In this document: in pieces, positions 12,486 to 25,000 of the stretch
Numbering within the stretch: the first letter of the stretch is position 1
How the letters are laid out: the number at the start of each line of letters is the position of its first letter
From: Onchidella celtica
Lineage: Eukaryota; Mollusca; Gastropoda; Systellommatophora; Onchidiidae
Length of the DNA stretch: 64,000 nt
NCBI GenBank assembly: GCA_963931925.1
Contig: OZ007580.1
Coordinates: 9,514,501 to 9,578,500 of the forward strand
Reading direction: 5' to 3'
Program-made: the position numbers and the translations under genes
Notes under the pieces: generated by a model
Told to the model about the DNA's origin: nothing
What the model saw: the letters and a program-made list of their open reading frames with translations, nothing else
Databases searched by the model: none

Positions 12486-12638
12486 TCTACAACAGTGTCT
12501 GTCATGCAGTGAGATAGCCCTGTCTGCAGCTGAGAGAGTGTGGACAAAATCAGGATTTGAGATCAACAGTGCTTTAATCAATTTAATCTCATGAATGCAC
12601 AGTTAGATTAGGGAATTTTAGGTATTTGATGTTTGGCT

Positions 12639-12866
12639 TTAACTCTTTGAATGTCACAGACTTCCATGGTGGTCGCCACCATTTTCCTAAATATGTGTGC
12701 CAAGACCACTATAGCGGTCGATTAGGGATAGGTTGGATCTATGATAAAGTATTATGCAAATGCAAACAAGGGCATTTATAAGTACTTTTCCATTGAGTTT
12801 CGGGAGTGATTTTCGGGTAATATAATTTGCCATTATGTTCCAGGGCTGTGACACCCAAAGGGTTAA
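12639..12866. mobile_element. TTAA-flanked MITE, copy 2, reverse of the 1571 copy
   Basis: It begins TTAACTCTTTGAATGTCACA and ends TGTGACACCCAAAGGGTTAA. It has 228 bp and no coding capacity. The inner sequence GGTTGGATCTATGATAAAGT is the reverse complement of the block near 1676-1695. Confidence 0.72.
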
Positions 12867-13251
12867 AGTTTACAATTTACTTTTTGAGACAATTGTAGTA
12901 GCTGAATGTGAAAGTAACAAGGACTGGAAAAAATCATAGCAGTGTGACTTCTGCAGTGTAAAGAGTTATATATGCCTGACAGATCTATACAATTATTTAA
13001 CAATTGACAGAATAAAATTACTGCTGATCAGTTTTCAAATGTGCATACGTGCTACTTCGTCAATAAACAGTGACTAGTTTTAATTACTCTAATGGTAATT
13101 TATTGAGGGAATCAAAATTTTAAACTGAAACATCTATATTATGTGCATTTGTAAATTGAAAAGTGAACAGGGGCCTCTGCTGCTGACATGGATGAGTGTG
13201 TGTCCCCATGATAAACCTTGCTGATGGCAGAAAATAGAGTAAAGACTTTCC

Positions 13252-13473
13252 TTAACTCTTTGTGTGCCATGAATTTTTCCACATTTATCGATACAGGAAA
13301 AGTGGGGGAGATGAATGAAGGCTAACTACAGCAACATCTATTATAGAAAGTCGACTTTCTTTATTCCCGAAATACAATAGCCCAGCATTCTCGTGCACCA
13401 ATACATGGGTGATTGGCACAAACGTAACCAGCGGAAGGACTGATATATCGGTGATTGGCACACAAAGAGTTAA
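13252..13473. mobile_element. TTAA-flanked MITE with perfect 18-bp inverted ends
   Basis: The left end TTAACTCTTTGTGTGCCA is the exact reverse complement of the right end TGGCACACAAAGAGTTAA. It is 222 bp and contains the perfect palindrome AGAAAGTCGACTTTCT. TTAA use and end sequence tie it to the 1571 and 12639 elements, but the middle differs, so it is a second subfamily. Confidence 0.8.
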
Positions 13474-14053
13474 TAAGGGCTTCTTTAACAGGCATTTAAT
13501 TTAAATCAAATGCAAGTTTTATGACAAGTGGCACAGAGAAATGCTTGAACAAAAAACTACATGCGTTTTGTGGTCAGAATAGAAAAGAATACACACAATG
13601 AGAGATTAAACCAGCATGAAATCTGCACTGAAATTCAAAGAATTCAGCTCTTCAGTTTCTTTATATTTCCACAGGAATTTGGAATATTGACATGAATTGG
13701 TGATATGATGCATGCTCAGGATAATTAAGCCTTACAAACAAAAGTAATTTCTGATATTCATAGTAGATAAAAAATATCTTTATTGATGAGAAGAAAAAAA
13801 ATTAGATGGAAACTTTAAACTAGTGGAATTACCTGTCGGGTTAGTCCTACATCTATTTCTGACAGGTGAACATTTGTATTAAATTTGTAAGTGTTTGCTA
13901 ATATACAGGCATAAAATTACTTTGTTCCAGTTTTTTTCACACCAGTCATTTCCAACTGCAAAAACCTTCCACTTTTCTTCACAATTGTCAATCCAGATTT
14001 ACTCTGATGACATATCTTTAAAAGACATGAAAAGTGTCATGAACCTGGAAATA

Positions 14054-14309
14054 TTTCGATGGTGTCAGGAGCAAATCGGCGAAGTCGAAATAAGCAAGTT
14101 TTACACGAGAAACAAAAAACTGCCGCTATAACTAATGGGAAACGGACCTAGCCGGTTTGATCACATGCGTAGTTTGAGTATTTCTACTGGATAATGGTAA
14201 CAGCTACTTTTACATATGATGCAGGGTTCCAAGCTTCATAAATTGGTACTGTATAATGTAATATGAAATTTTTGGACTTGGCCGGTTTGCGCCTGACACC
14301 ATCGATTTG
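14054..14309. repeat. Inverted repeat, arms about 33 bp, 187 bp apart
   Basis: The left arm TTTCGATGGTGTCAGGAGCA continues AATCGGCGAAGTC. The right arm is its imperfect reverse complement (GACTTGGCCGGTTTGCGCC then TGACACCATCGATTTG). A third related block CTAGCCGGTTTGATCACA lies inside. It is probably an old TIR transposon. Confidence 0.6.
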
Positions 14310-14624
14310 ATCATAGTATTCTCAGCATCGTTTCTGAGAAGGCACCGACCTTCAAGAAGTTATTCACCAATAACCCAGATAGGCGTACGAGTATTTGTAC
14401 TACATGTGTAACATGTATAAGAAAGCACTTTGATATGTGCATGTCCAGAAACATAAAAGGGATGTGCTGGTTTTCTATAAAGGAAGGGAAAATGTGTGTG
14501 TGGCAATGCAGGAGAGAATGTGTCGTTATTGCCCCAGTAATGCTTTAGTCTGGCTCCATTTTGTGCAAGAATTGAGATACAGCCACAATATGACAAAACA
14601 AAGTGTACTGTATTTGAGGTTTAA

Positions 14625-14685
14625 GTTTGGGTTTTGCGGCGGGTTGGAACGATAACATCAATTTTGCGCCTTTCACGGTCTATTT
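14625..14685 (+). repeat. Short interspersed repeat, related to 39762-39822
   Basis: GGGTTTTGCGGCGGGTTGG then AACGATAACATCAATTTTGC then GCCTTTCACGG matches a block at 39762-39822 (GGGGTTAACGGCGCATAGGC, ACGATAATGGCCACTTTGC, GCCTTTCGCG). The two are diverged copies of one dispersed repeat. Confidence 0.55.
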
Positions 14686-16003
14686 GGGTACACGTTCTTT
14701 ATTTATGTTTCATATTCAGAGTTTCTAAATTTAACGATAGAATTAAACAGTTCCGTATTAATTATATTACACTGATAAAATTCTCAAAAGTTTTGTATAT
14801 ATCTGAAAAGAGTTTTCTATATGAGTATAAAAGTTTTCAAATCAAGCTGTAGATCTTAGCCTCTATCAGAAAGGATAAGTCTATCGTTCCAGGGAAATTT
14901 GTGAAAGTATCTTACCTCTGGGGGTAAATTGCAAAGTGTTACAAAGAGGATCAAACACTATGTAAATTTTAACTACAGAACTTTACAAGTGATTTTTTTT
15001 TCAGAATGCACCGGTGTGGAGCTGGAATAAGGCAACACTTGGGCAATGATCTGTTGACATGGGAGTAATATCAAGACACTTTATGCAATGATTATTATGC
15101 TTTGTTTTTCCATAATTGTTGATATACCCACTTAAGGTAGCCATACAATTAAAGAAAAAAGTATTATATATTTTTAATTGCTTGTAGTGTTTATAGAGGA
15201 AATAATTTGTAATGTTGCTGTGTTCTCTTGTTTTGAACTATTCTGTTCATTATGTTCAAGACCAGGGAAATGTATGTTCCTGCAATTCATAAATGAAAGC
15301 ACATGTGCACTGAGAAAAATAATAGAAATTTGTATCTTATAAAGCCAGAAAAAACAACAAACAAGCAAATAAAGATAAAATAAATTCCAAAAGAACTGAA
15401 AATGACAGAAAGTAGCCAAGCTTTCAGATATTCAATCCGTCGTCAACTTTAAACAAAACAAAGAAATGAACATAACAAATGAAGCAAGATCTCAGACAGA
15501 ATGCATCTGATTCAGCATTTTGCAGCCTCACCAAATCCCAGTCAAGTTGAAAATGTTGAACAAATCAGCAGGGTCTTGTTGATCAATACTGTCATAACAT
15601 TGTGACAAGGTGTGTGAAAAATGTGTTATGCAGCGTAGTTCCATCCAGAAATGTGCTAGGTGAAAGTAATCCCTCCCAGGAACATGTAAAATTAAAAGAG
15701 TCCTAATTGGGAGAACCTTTTTCTTATTCTTCAATGATATTGGAATGTTACAAGGGAAATAGCAAATTACGAGATCAATCGTTTTACGGCATTTGTGGAT
15801 CCTCTAAATGTGGATTTACCAATACAAATCAGTGCCAGTTTCACCATGCAGAGCAGGCATAGGAGTTAATTTATTGTTCTTCAAATCTTTTGCTTGCACA
15901 GAATAGACTTTTTGTGTTTTGCTTCTTTATAAAATCAATTTGCTTAATTTTACCTCTGTAAAATGAAGAATTGGAGCTGCAGCATGCAACTTATGCACCA
16001 ATA

Positions 16004-16080
16004 CTGCCATGCAAAGGCAGAGCAACATAACTGATGTAGTATAAAGAGAGCACAAATGTCACTCTCCCTTTGCATGGCAG
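16004..16080. repeat. Hairpin, 19-bp stem with one mismatch
   Basis: The left arm CTGCCATGCAAAGGCAGAG (16004-16022) pairs with CTCTCCCTTTGCATGGCAG (16062-16080) at 18 of 19 positions, leaving a 39-base loop. It could be a small foldback element or a structured RNA. I see no gene nearby. Confidence 0.7.
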
Positions 16081-17443
16081 AATACATGTGTATATGTCAT
16101 GTAAGGGTTAAGCTGTGTATAAATAACATATGGGCTGTCAACCAACAGTGAATTAGTTGTAAGTGTTGTAGAATTCTTCAGATAAGCAAGTATTTGATGA
16201 AATACTGAGGGAAAATGTATTTGCATTGGAACAGCAGCTAGTGATTCAACTTCAAGATCTACATGACATGGAGATTTTTATTGGAAAAGTTTACAGCAAA
16301 ACCAAAGAACCTGCTCTATTTAAACCAATGAAATTTCAAAATAAATGTCTGTTTTAGTCCAATAATCTTTTCTGTTCTTATCATTAGGTACAGTAACATG
16401 CAAGACACCAACACCTTTCCTGTACATGATTATAAGTATTCATAACTTGCCATTTTTATCTGATCTGCTGTTTCAGTCAAAAAGAAATATTTGAACTTTA
16501 CACCTATCAAATTCATGCATGTATTATGCGCTGCCATATATTTGCAATTTCAAGGCTGATACAGCAGAACATAATGATGAATATACGTATTGTCAGCTGT
16601 CCATACCCAAAAAAATGTTTCGTTATACTTACTCCTGTTAAAATGAATGCATGTTGCCATCTGTATAAACACTCAAATTTAGCTCTGTTAAAATGATAAA
16701 ATTTCCCCGAGTTATTTTCACACTGATGTTTTTCATACATCACAGCCACCTGGTTCTGTTGACATGAATCTGGTCAAGCCCTTCACAAATGTTACTATTC
16801 AGAAAAAATCAAGGTTTCCAGTCCCACGTGTATAACACAAGAGTCACTTTGCTTAGTTTTCTTTGATTAAATTTTATTTCATTTAATTAATTACTAGTGA
16901 ATTTATGAACATGAAGATTATTATTAATTTAGGAAAGTTTTCAATAACTGCAGTTTGTACTCGCAGTCCTAGTAGTAAATCTTGAGTAGTTAAACCTACA
17001 AGGCAAAGACATTAAATTTTATATATGATTTAGGAGTAAACTGCTGTTGATTGTGTAAAGATTAAGATAATACTATAAAGAAGTAAACTGCTATTACTTA
17101 GTGTATCAAACACAATGCCCAGATACCAGTGATGAGCGTTGATGTTCACTGATATATGATATTTGCAAGACTTTTCTTATTTGTGAATGCTTTGCTAGGA
17201 TTCTCTTTCAGTTTCATGATAAACAATTAAGTCTCCAAATGTTTTCATAAGGCTAATGGTACAGTATGTGATTTGGAAAGGTATGTCTGTGAGGGAATGA
17301 GTTTCCTACTGATATTTTTGTATTCAATAGGATCACATGTCTTTGCCATAGAGAACCATCTTTATATTCACTAAATGGCAGTAGTGTTATATTCCAGTAG
17401 GCCACAATTCTTAAAAGAATGTAACTTATAATTCAAGGGGCGA

Positions 17444-17576
17444 GAATTAGAAGGGGCGTAAGTGCTAATTGCTCTTAAATCCCTTCTAATTCTAAACCAA
17501 CCAATTTCAGATAGGGTTTAGAATTAGAAGTGATCTAAGTGCAGTTTTGACATTTAGACCCCATTCTAATTCAAAC
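17444..17576. repeat. Four-arm inverted repeat with a 16-bp perfect hairpin
   Basis: The arms alternate: GAATTAGAAGGG at 17444, its exact complement CCCTTCTAATTC at 17481, GGTTTAGAATTAGAAG at 17515 and TTCTAATTCAAAC at 17564. The central pair 17483-17498 and 17515-17530 is a perfect 16-bp stem with a 16-base loop. Confidence 0.75.
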
Positions 17577-18271
17577 CTCTTCAGTTGTTGAACTCCTTTG
17601 TGTTTAACTGTCAGTCTTAACACATTCACTGCCAGTATGATCAGCCTCAGCAGCCCTACATAAACCTGGTCAACCACAGCCCTGTACAGAATGAAAACCG
17701 CCAGCACACTGTGACACAGATATCATGTGCACCTGTTTTGTCATGTTTTGTCAACATTTTCCCTGTCACCGAGTGAGATGAGTAGAACCTACCAGAATTG
17801 TTTACCTCTATTTTACACTGTGGTTGCCTTTGTTGTTGAACAAATTCAGTGTTTTAATCCATAACATTATCATTAAACATTACTTTGCAAAGGAAAAATA
17901 AATAAATCATGAAATAAAAAGCCAATGAGGAAACTATGAAATTTTTTGGGCTTGTGAGAACAAATATCAGATTCTGTGTTCCAGATATCCCCAAAGTAAT
18001 AAATCAAATAAATGACCAGGTTTAGTGGAGAAAGGTGAAAATATCTTAAAACACATTAAATTTTCACTGGTATTTTCTAGTTCTTGCAGGGCTAGTTCTT
18101 CTTTTCTCTGGTTTAAGATAACTCCTCGAGTTTCTAAAAATTCCTGAAGAAGTGGAGCGTTTTTTTAAATTAAAAATCACTCACATTTCTACTGTCTGCC
18201 ATTGTGCCAAAGGTATGGTTAGGCCATCCATGTAGGCACTTCTAAAAATAGACTCTCAGGTTGTCCAGGTC

Positions 18272-18395
18272 AAAAATTGGTGAAAAGAAAAAGTTGTATG
18301 TAACAAAGCCTCACATAAAAAATAATACCCGAACGATACAATAAAAGGGAAAGAAAAGGGAAGACAGAAAATACCGATATTTCGTTTTTCTGTGG
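18272..18395 (+). repeat. Dispersed repeat family R3, copy 1
   Basis: AAGAAAAAGTTGTATGTAAC, then AAATAATACCCGAACGATAC, then CGATATTTCG are shared in order with 62508-62640 and, more diverged, 59500-59625. All three have the same orientation. The ending resembles 3' regions of non-LTR elements, but the type is not assigned. Confidence 0.6.
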
Positions 18396-18989
18396 TTTTT
18401 ATAATGTTGGTTTTCCAGGTCAGCACATGATTGGATATGAACTATTTTGTCAAAGTGGTTGCAACTGTAAGAAATGCCCCATTCCTGATAGTACATTGAC
18501 TTGTAAGTCTGTCCATTATGTTTTGAACATTTTGCAGTCATTAAACATTAATGTATACTATGTCTTTGGGCTATCTTTACCGGTATATAGCGATATATGT
18601 GAGGTTGCACTTTTTGCCTGAATGCTTAGCTAGAATGAGTTTGTCAGGTGATTTGTTTGAAAAAAATTAGGTAATGCAGCAAGGCATTTTTGTATCATCT
18701 GGTTGACCTACGAATTCCTGTCTGGAGTAAATAAGCCTGTACATTTTCATTGCATTAAGTGACGAGTTAACATGCCATTATTAACTTCAGTGCTAAATTT
18801 TGAAAACAAAAGTAATTTAAATGTTTATAATGGAATTTTACATTGCTCTTGTTGTCACTGATATTCTGTTGTTCCTGTGACTGTATATATGTTTGTATGT
18901 TATGTCCACAAAAGTGATGAAACAGTGTTTGTTTTCCATGTTTGGGTTGAGGAGCCGGAGTGGAACTGGAAGTGGTCAGGAGAATGATG

Positions 18990-19035
18990 TTATAAGAAGC
19001 CACCATTATCACCACTACCACCACTACCACCACTC
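18990..19035 (+). repeat. CCACTA-type minisatellite
   Basis: Repeats of ACCACTACC occur between 19009 and 19035. They read as poly-Val on the minus strand, but this is low-complexity DNA rather than a gene. Confidence 0.7.
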
Positions 19036-19318
19036 CCTCATCTTTCATACTTGAACAACCCCCACATCATAGCAATAATGTTTGTGAAAGAAAAACATGA
19101 ATAAACTTGGGTTTGATAATGCTTTTCAATGAACCTGTTGTTTCTTTTGTTTATATGCCTTTGTTTTTTTCTTTCTTGGTGCACACATGTATGAGACAGG
19201 GCAGCCTACAGCCCACCAGCTGGTTTTGGCTTGCCAAGCAATTTTGGTTGATTGTTAAAATGACTTCATACACCCGCCACTGAGCTAAAAAAAAAAACAT
19301 TATTATAACACATATTGC

Positions 19319-19413
19319 CACACACACACACATACACACACAGGCGCGCGCGCGCACACACACACACACTCACACCCACCCACCCACACACACACACACA
19401 CACAGAGAGAGAA
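19319..19413 (+). repeat. CA/CG alternating microsatellite
   Basis: (CA)n is interrupted by GCGCGCGCGCGC at 19344-19355 and followed by CACCC and GA repeats. Long alternating purine-pyrimidine sequence is prone to form Z-DNA. Confidence 0.85.
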
Positions 19414-20779
19414 GAATATTTCTTTCAAAAATCAGCATCCAGATAAACAACTTGCCATTCATAAATGGGCTTTCATAATTAAGATGAGAATGTCCAGCCC
19501 TCTGCGTCCTCATGTTCTCCAGGTCTGGCCTTTACCATACAAAAGGTTTGCCCATGCCCAGTGCTGATATATATACTTCGTTTTTTCTGTGAATGATATT
19601 GATCGATTTGCTGACATTTCTGGGACTCAAAACTTGTAACTATTGTGTTCCACAAAAAGAGCAAACTTTTTCCGTATGTCAGTGCATACGCGTGGCTAGG
19701 TAAACATTGCTTTTGTCATAAGATCGACAAGATACAACTTTATTATCCTGTTGTCAGGAAATTTGTTGCCACAACATCAGTAACAATACAACAATATCTA
19801 AGGCGCACAGGTCTTTAACGTATACCGCACACACGCACATGGCTCACACATTACCAGCTAATAAGAACATTACTCTCACACACCCTGTAGCTAGTGCCAG
19901 AACGACCCATGAGACAAACTAACAACAGCATACCACATCAGGTAACCCGACTACTTCGAATGTTGGATGGCAAAAAAGATCGTCTATAGAGCTAATGCCC
20001 TCTGTTTATTTTTAAATACAGTATTCGTCCACTTCTTTGGGATCGGACTATCTGATGGAACAGGGAGGGGGGTGGGAGCAATCATTTAGAACTTATTTCA
20101 GTTTCTGTTTGCACGAAAGCATTAATAATTTATCAATGACGACTATATCATGAACAAAAGAAAATGACCCATGTAAATTACAAAAACAAGCTCATGTAAT
20201 GATACATCACATTCATATTTTATTATTAGAAGCGAAGCAATGTCAAGTTGATGACATAAAGAGTTGTCAGTCGTTATGTTGTTAATTTAATCATGCGTCA
20301 TTAGAAACCAATCCGAATGTAGATATTTGTACTGTTATAAAAATAACCAAAGCATCACATTTCTTCCAAAATAAATTTATCACTGTCATAATATATTCAT
20401 CAAGGATAATTTTTTGCACATAATGTTATACCACAGCATTCGAGTCATTCCTGATAAACTATTCTGAATGGCATGAAAGAGAGACGGGACGAGAAGGGGG
20501 GCAGAAATCCTACTATTATAATTTCAAATGTTATTTTTAAAAGAACGGACGGACATTTTCGACTATTGGCCTCCCGAGTTTTTGAGCAGATGCGTCACCC
20601 AGAAAAACTTCATTTTATGGAAATTTCACCAGTTGCTGCCCCTGTAAATGAAAATCTCGTTACCAACAAGAATGAATTATTTCCCCTAGATTACCTCTCC
20701 ACGACACCCGCGTCTTCCCAAGTGGCCTCGACCGAGACCCCGCCGAGTACTTTCGAAAACGGCCGAGTATTTACTTCGT

Positions 20780-20914
20780 CTCAGTAGCCAATCAGATTCA
20801 TCCAGTCGGTAGTCTGCTGTCTACTACTGCTACAACTGCACTAGACTAGCATAGCAAGACGGAATAATATCAACATTCCATCGAGACCAACTCATTTATA
20901 GGTTGTTGCGTGTA
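20780..20914 (+). promoter_or_regulatory. Possible promoter and non-coding first exon
   Basis: A CpG-rich stretch (20700-20780) leads to CCAATCAGATT at 20788, an inverted-type CCAAT context. About 115 bases with no start codon follow, then a strong donor GTAAGT near 20913. This is what an upstream untranslated exon would look like, but no matching acceptor can be assigned. This is inference only. Confidence 0.2.
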
Positions 20915-21091
20915 AGTATGGAATTAATTAACTTTTTGCTTGTGTTAAATGTGTGAACTGTAAATCAAACTTCAAACCTTATCCTCTATTGGAAACTACC
21001 TTGACACAAATCTGATCCCGGGAGAGTTCGGCATAGTTGTAAACACACCATTGCCAGCCGGGAGTGCTGGTTGAAATACTTTGTAGAAGTT

Positions 21092-21108
21092 GGGGGGGGG
21101 GGGGGGGG
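21092..21108 (+). repeat. Poly-G run, 17 bases
   Basis: An uninterrupted G17 in non-coding DNA. It is one of 18 runs of at least ten G or C in the window. Confidence 0.9.
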
Positions 21109-21840
21109 AGAGGCGCTAATCCCACCCCACCCAACATATTATGTGGCGATGTTTTCTTTTTTTCCAAATGAAACGTAGAAAAGAACTCAAAGCTGCACTT
21201 CGGATGAGCTACAGATTTTGGAATACATCAGCCCAATTTTCATGCGATGATTGGCAGTCAGAATTTAGGGCGTGCCGAATTTCGTTAGGCACCGCTCTAG
21301 GCTAGCTGGGTTACAAAGGAATGGTGCACTGTACAGTTAAACCCACACAAACCTGTATCAAAAGGGTGAAACCTCCTCTCAAAAATGTTATCCTCATCGC
21401 AAATCGTAATATACCTGTACGTAGCATTATTTCTTTTTCAAATTGTGTATTTTCAAGGCATGCTCTGTTAAAAGCAAAACCTTGCATGGAAGTGCGTGGT
21501 GTACTGTGCTAGATACTAGGACAGTGAAATAGTGTTCACATCAAATGCCTGAGATTCTCATGCAGATTTATCAGAAATTGGTCTTCACACTTTTCAGATG
21601 TAGGCTACTTACCATGCTAATTGAGCGGCATGATTGATATAGAGGCCTACTGTGCTCTATTGCAAATCTGGATTATTAGTTTTTGTTACAAGTGTATGAG
21701 TTGGAGCACCGCCCCGCCCAGTCTCCAATATATATAATGGCACTTAATTAAAACATTTGTTTAAAAATATTTGAAATAAAAAGGATTTGGGGGGGGGGGG
21801 GGGGTCATGCCAATATAACACAAAAGTTCCATTTTTTTAT

Positions 21841-22084
21841 GGGGAGGTCTTCCGCCCATCCGCGCCATAATTTTTACCGCTATTAAGTAAAGCTTACGGT
21901 TACACGGTGTCACTGTTATCAATTTAAACTCATAACACATGGAATGGTCAGATGGACCTGGGGGCTTGAGGGTCTAGTCAGTTTGTATCAATGGGCGGTA
22001 GTCAGATTGACTAATCAGGCGAAAAGGGGCTGGGGTAGTTGTGTTTTCTTGACTGTCGCGGACGGGCGGAAGACCTTCCTTTTT
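21841..22084. mobile_element. TIR element, about 245 bp
   Basis: The left end GGGGAGGTCTTCCGCCCATC continues CGCG. The right end, read backwards, is AAGGAAGGTCTTCCGCCCGT then CCGCG. The arms match at most positions over about 24 bp. No coding sequence lies between them. It is a non-autonomous DNA element of unassigned family. Confidence 0.6.
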
Positions 22085-25000
22085 ATGTTCTTGTTTTTTT
22101 TAAAAATTCATTTGATGGTAGGTCTGGCAAGTACTGTACTTCCCATTTTCACGCTGTCTTTATCACCTGTGCCACTGAAATGACATCCTCAAGAAAGTGG
22201 AGTAGGCCATCTCTTTCTGTGCAAAATACATCATGTCTGGCACTTGAGATATGGGATATGCCATCAAGGTGGTTTTTCTCTATTTTGGAAGTTGTATACC
22301 TATGTTTACTGGAAAACTGATACTGCTGGTTTTAGATTTTGATATCATATGGAATTACATAGAGATTTAGCCCCATTTCTTCTGGCAACTATCTGGGTTA
22401 CAACAAAGGTGATTTCTGGAAGATCCTAACCAAAAAAAAACACCCAGTGACCTAAATTAATAAATGCAAAATGAAATGAAAATGTTTCATTGCTCTTGGT
22501 TTGCAAATAAAACTCTCAATGAGTTTTCACTTCACATTATATTGAAGGAGATTATATTATTATTATTGCAATTGTTTCTAGTTTGCCAAATTTATGAACA
22601 TTGGAGAGAATGCAAGTATCACAAAAAAATTATTAGAATGTCTATGAAGATTCAACCTGATCTACCCATTTAAAAAGGGTTACATAGTCAGCCACATTTA
22701 AAGTAGTATTTCAGGTGGGAGTTAGGTTTAGGGTTAAGTGTTAATGTTAATTGAAGCAGTAGTATTATTGAAGTCGTTGTATGTGGATGGAGAAAAAACT
22801 TATAACCTGAGCATTCATAAGCTCTACCGAGACAAATTCTTCCTTTATGAGGAGTTCAAAGGTTAATCTCAGGGCATGAGTAAACAAGTAGGCTACAAGA
22901 TAAGCTCTTGTAGATTTATTTGACTTTGTGCCCTGTGTCATGTTATTCGATATCATGCAAGGGTTACTCATTAGTGGCCAAGTACTTCAGATATATATGA
23001 AACCCCACCCAGTCGTTAAGCATAGGTTGTGATTAGCTGTGTTTGGGTTAAATGAGAAAAAAGGATCTCTGTTGCCTGTGTAAGCACTTGGGTAATTACT
23101 TTCTGATACCAGATGGTTTAGATATTGATCCTATGTAGCAATGTGTTGTAACCTGTTGCTCAGACATTCGTGCACATTGATGTCATTCCAAAATGTTTTC
23201 ACGTTCTATAAATCTTCTGATAGTACAATAAAAAAGATCCATGCATTTTTGTAGAGCAGAATAGTAAATATTTTTGTGGATGTCTCAGGCCACCAGTAAG
23301 TGGTTTTCTCACAGGAGCAGCTATTGTATACATGACATGTATATATATATATATTGAAACTGCAGTGAACAATTTTGTTAAAAATTTCTTGGCAAAGGTA
23401 TAAGTCATATGAACGTTGAAAGTGATTTTATGTCCGTTTTTAATTTCACCATCCAAATAGATTGTGGACAAGTGAGATGTAATAGGAATTAACATTTATT
23501 GAAATAACTTTTTCCAGCTTTCCTTTGATATTAAAATTGATATAAAAATGTAGGAAAATTTTCATTTCAATTTTTTTAATTTTTTTTTACAAATGTGCGA
23601 TCAGGAATATTTTTTTACAGAAATGTGCAATCAGGAATGTCACCCTCATTGAGCATTATATTTTTTATTTAATTAGTGGCAGAATCGTGTAAGGAGCTGT
23701 AAAAAGGCTTAGAATGATAGGGTTACAGACTTGTGCTGTAGTAGAGATTTACTGACAGATTTAGCCGATAGACCTAAGTCCAATAGTGTTTCAGATGGGG
23801 TGGGTTTCATATTCATGCCTTTGTTTTTTTAGCACGACAATCAGCTCAACATCAGTGACTCAGCTCTGTCAGATTTTTGGCCTGCATCTTGAATGTGTGT
23901 AGCCAGTCTGCAGCCAGGCATGAAACTTGAAACTGTCTTTTATTATCTCTCTCCTCGGTTGACCTAGATATGATACATGTACCGGTATGTTTGTTTCTTT
24001 CCTGTTTTTTAGCGGGAAACAAAGGTGTTGTTAACCTGGTCTATTCAAGATATTACTGAAAACACAGAAACAGAAACAAATATTACACATTTGAAAATTG
24101 TTGGAACACCTTGGTTTTGTCAGTTCAGTACAATTCACGTACAGAATGTGTGAAGCTGTGGCAACATGTTGTTTGTATAAATGTCAGAAACTAAACAAAC
24201 ATTGATTTTTACATACATTGCAAATTATTTGATTTAGTAGCTTGTGTTTCAAGACTTATGTCATGAATGCCAAGAAATCAGCTGTGCAGGACACCAAAGT
24301 TCATGTTTTGTAGCCCTTTGAAAAGTCCGGATCACGATGACCTTTTCCCACAAGCTTCCCTTGTCAGTCCGCATTAAACATCCACTGCTTTTGCTCTTTT
24401 TATTGGGAGAACTTTTATTCTCTTTGTCGGGAAAACGGCTGCTGTCTAAATGATGAATGAATACCGCCCAGATTACCCCGAGACCATCATGCAGCATGTC
24501 TGTTGTACATATACCTGGTTTACCAATAACGTTGACGAGCCATACTCATCTGCTTCCGTGTTTTATTGAAGTTTTATTTCGTTTTCAGGCCTATGACCAT
24601 GATGGTCAATAACAGTTTTCAATGTCCGGCAGTGTGACATCAAATTTTAAGTATTTTTGGCCTGGCCTCCGTCCCCTCCTTTTGTTTTCAGTCGGGGAAG
24701 GCGAATGGTGTTCAAACAAAAGTAAAAAATGAAAGCAGTTTTTCCGTGGGTCGTAAGACGGAGCATGTCTGCGTAAATGTCATCTGGCCACATTCTTTCA
24801 CCCTTTTTCACTGTCCTCTCACCGTTGTAGTTTTGTTCCTCAGAACTGTTACACACCTCCGAGCTCCACCGCCTGCCCTCCTCCAGGGGTCCCCATTACG
24901 TTTATAACGAGAATTGCTAAAGTAGTTGAAGGCCTATCAAAAGAATGTGTCCCAGTTAAACATCGTTGAGACGATAATACTATATTATGAGCCCATCGAG

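Larger units (their letters stand above)
12867..20700. other. Intergenic DNA with small repeats only
   Basis: Apart from the elements listed separately I see no gene. Reading frames here are short, A/T-rich and without recognisable domains. A lone TTAACACATTCACTGCCAG near 17618 resembles a TTAA transposon end with no partner. Confidence 0.5.

Noticed and set aside
18767..19048. 93-codon minus-strand frame with poly-Val
   Set aside because: The protein-like start is only the CCACTA minisatellite translated. No domain, no splice context.
20473..20787. 104-codon + strand frame
   Set aside because: No recognisable domain. The end overlaps CpG-rich sequence and no supporting exon was found. Length alone is not enough in a window of this size.
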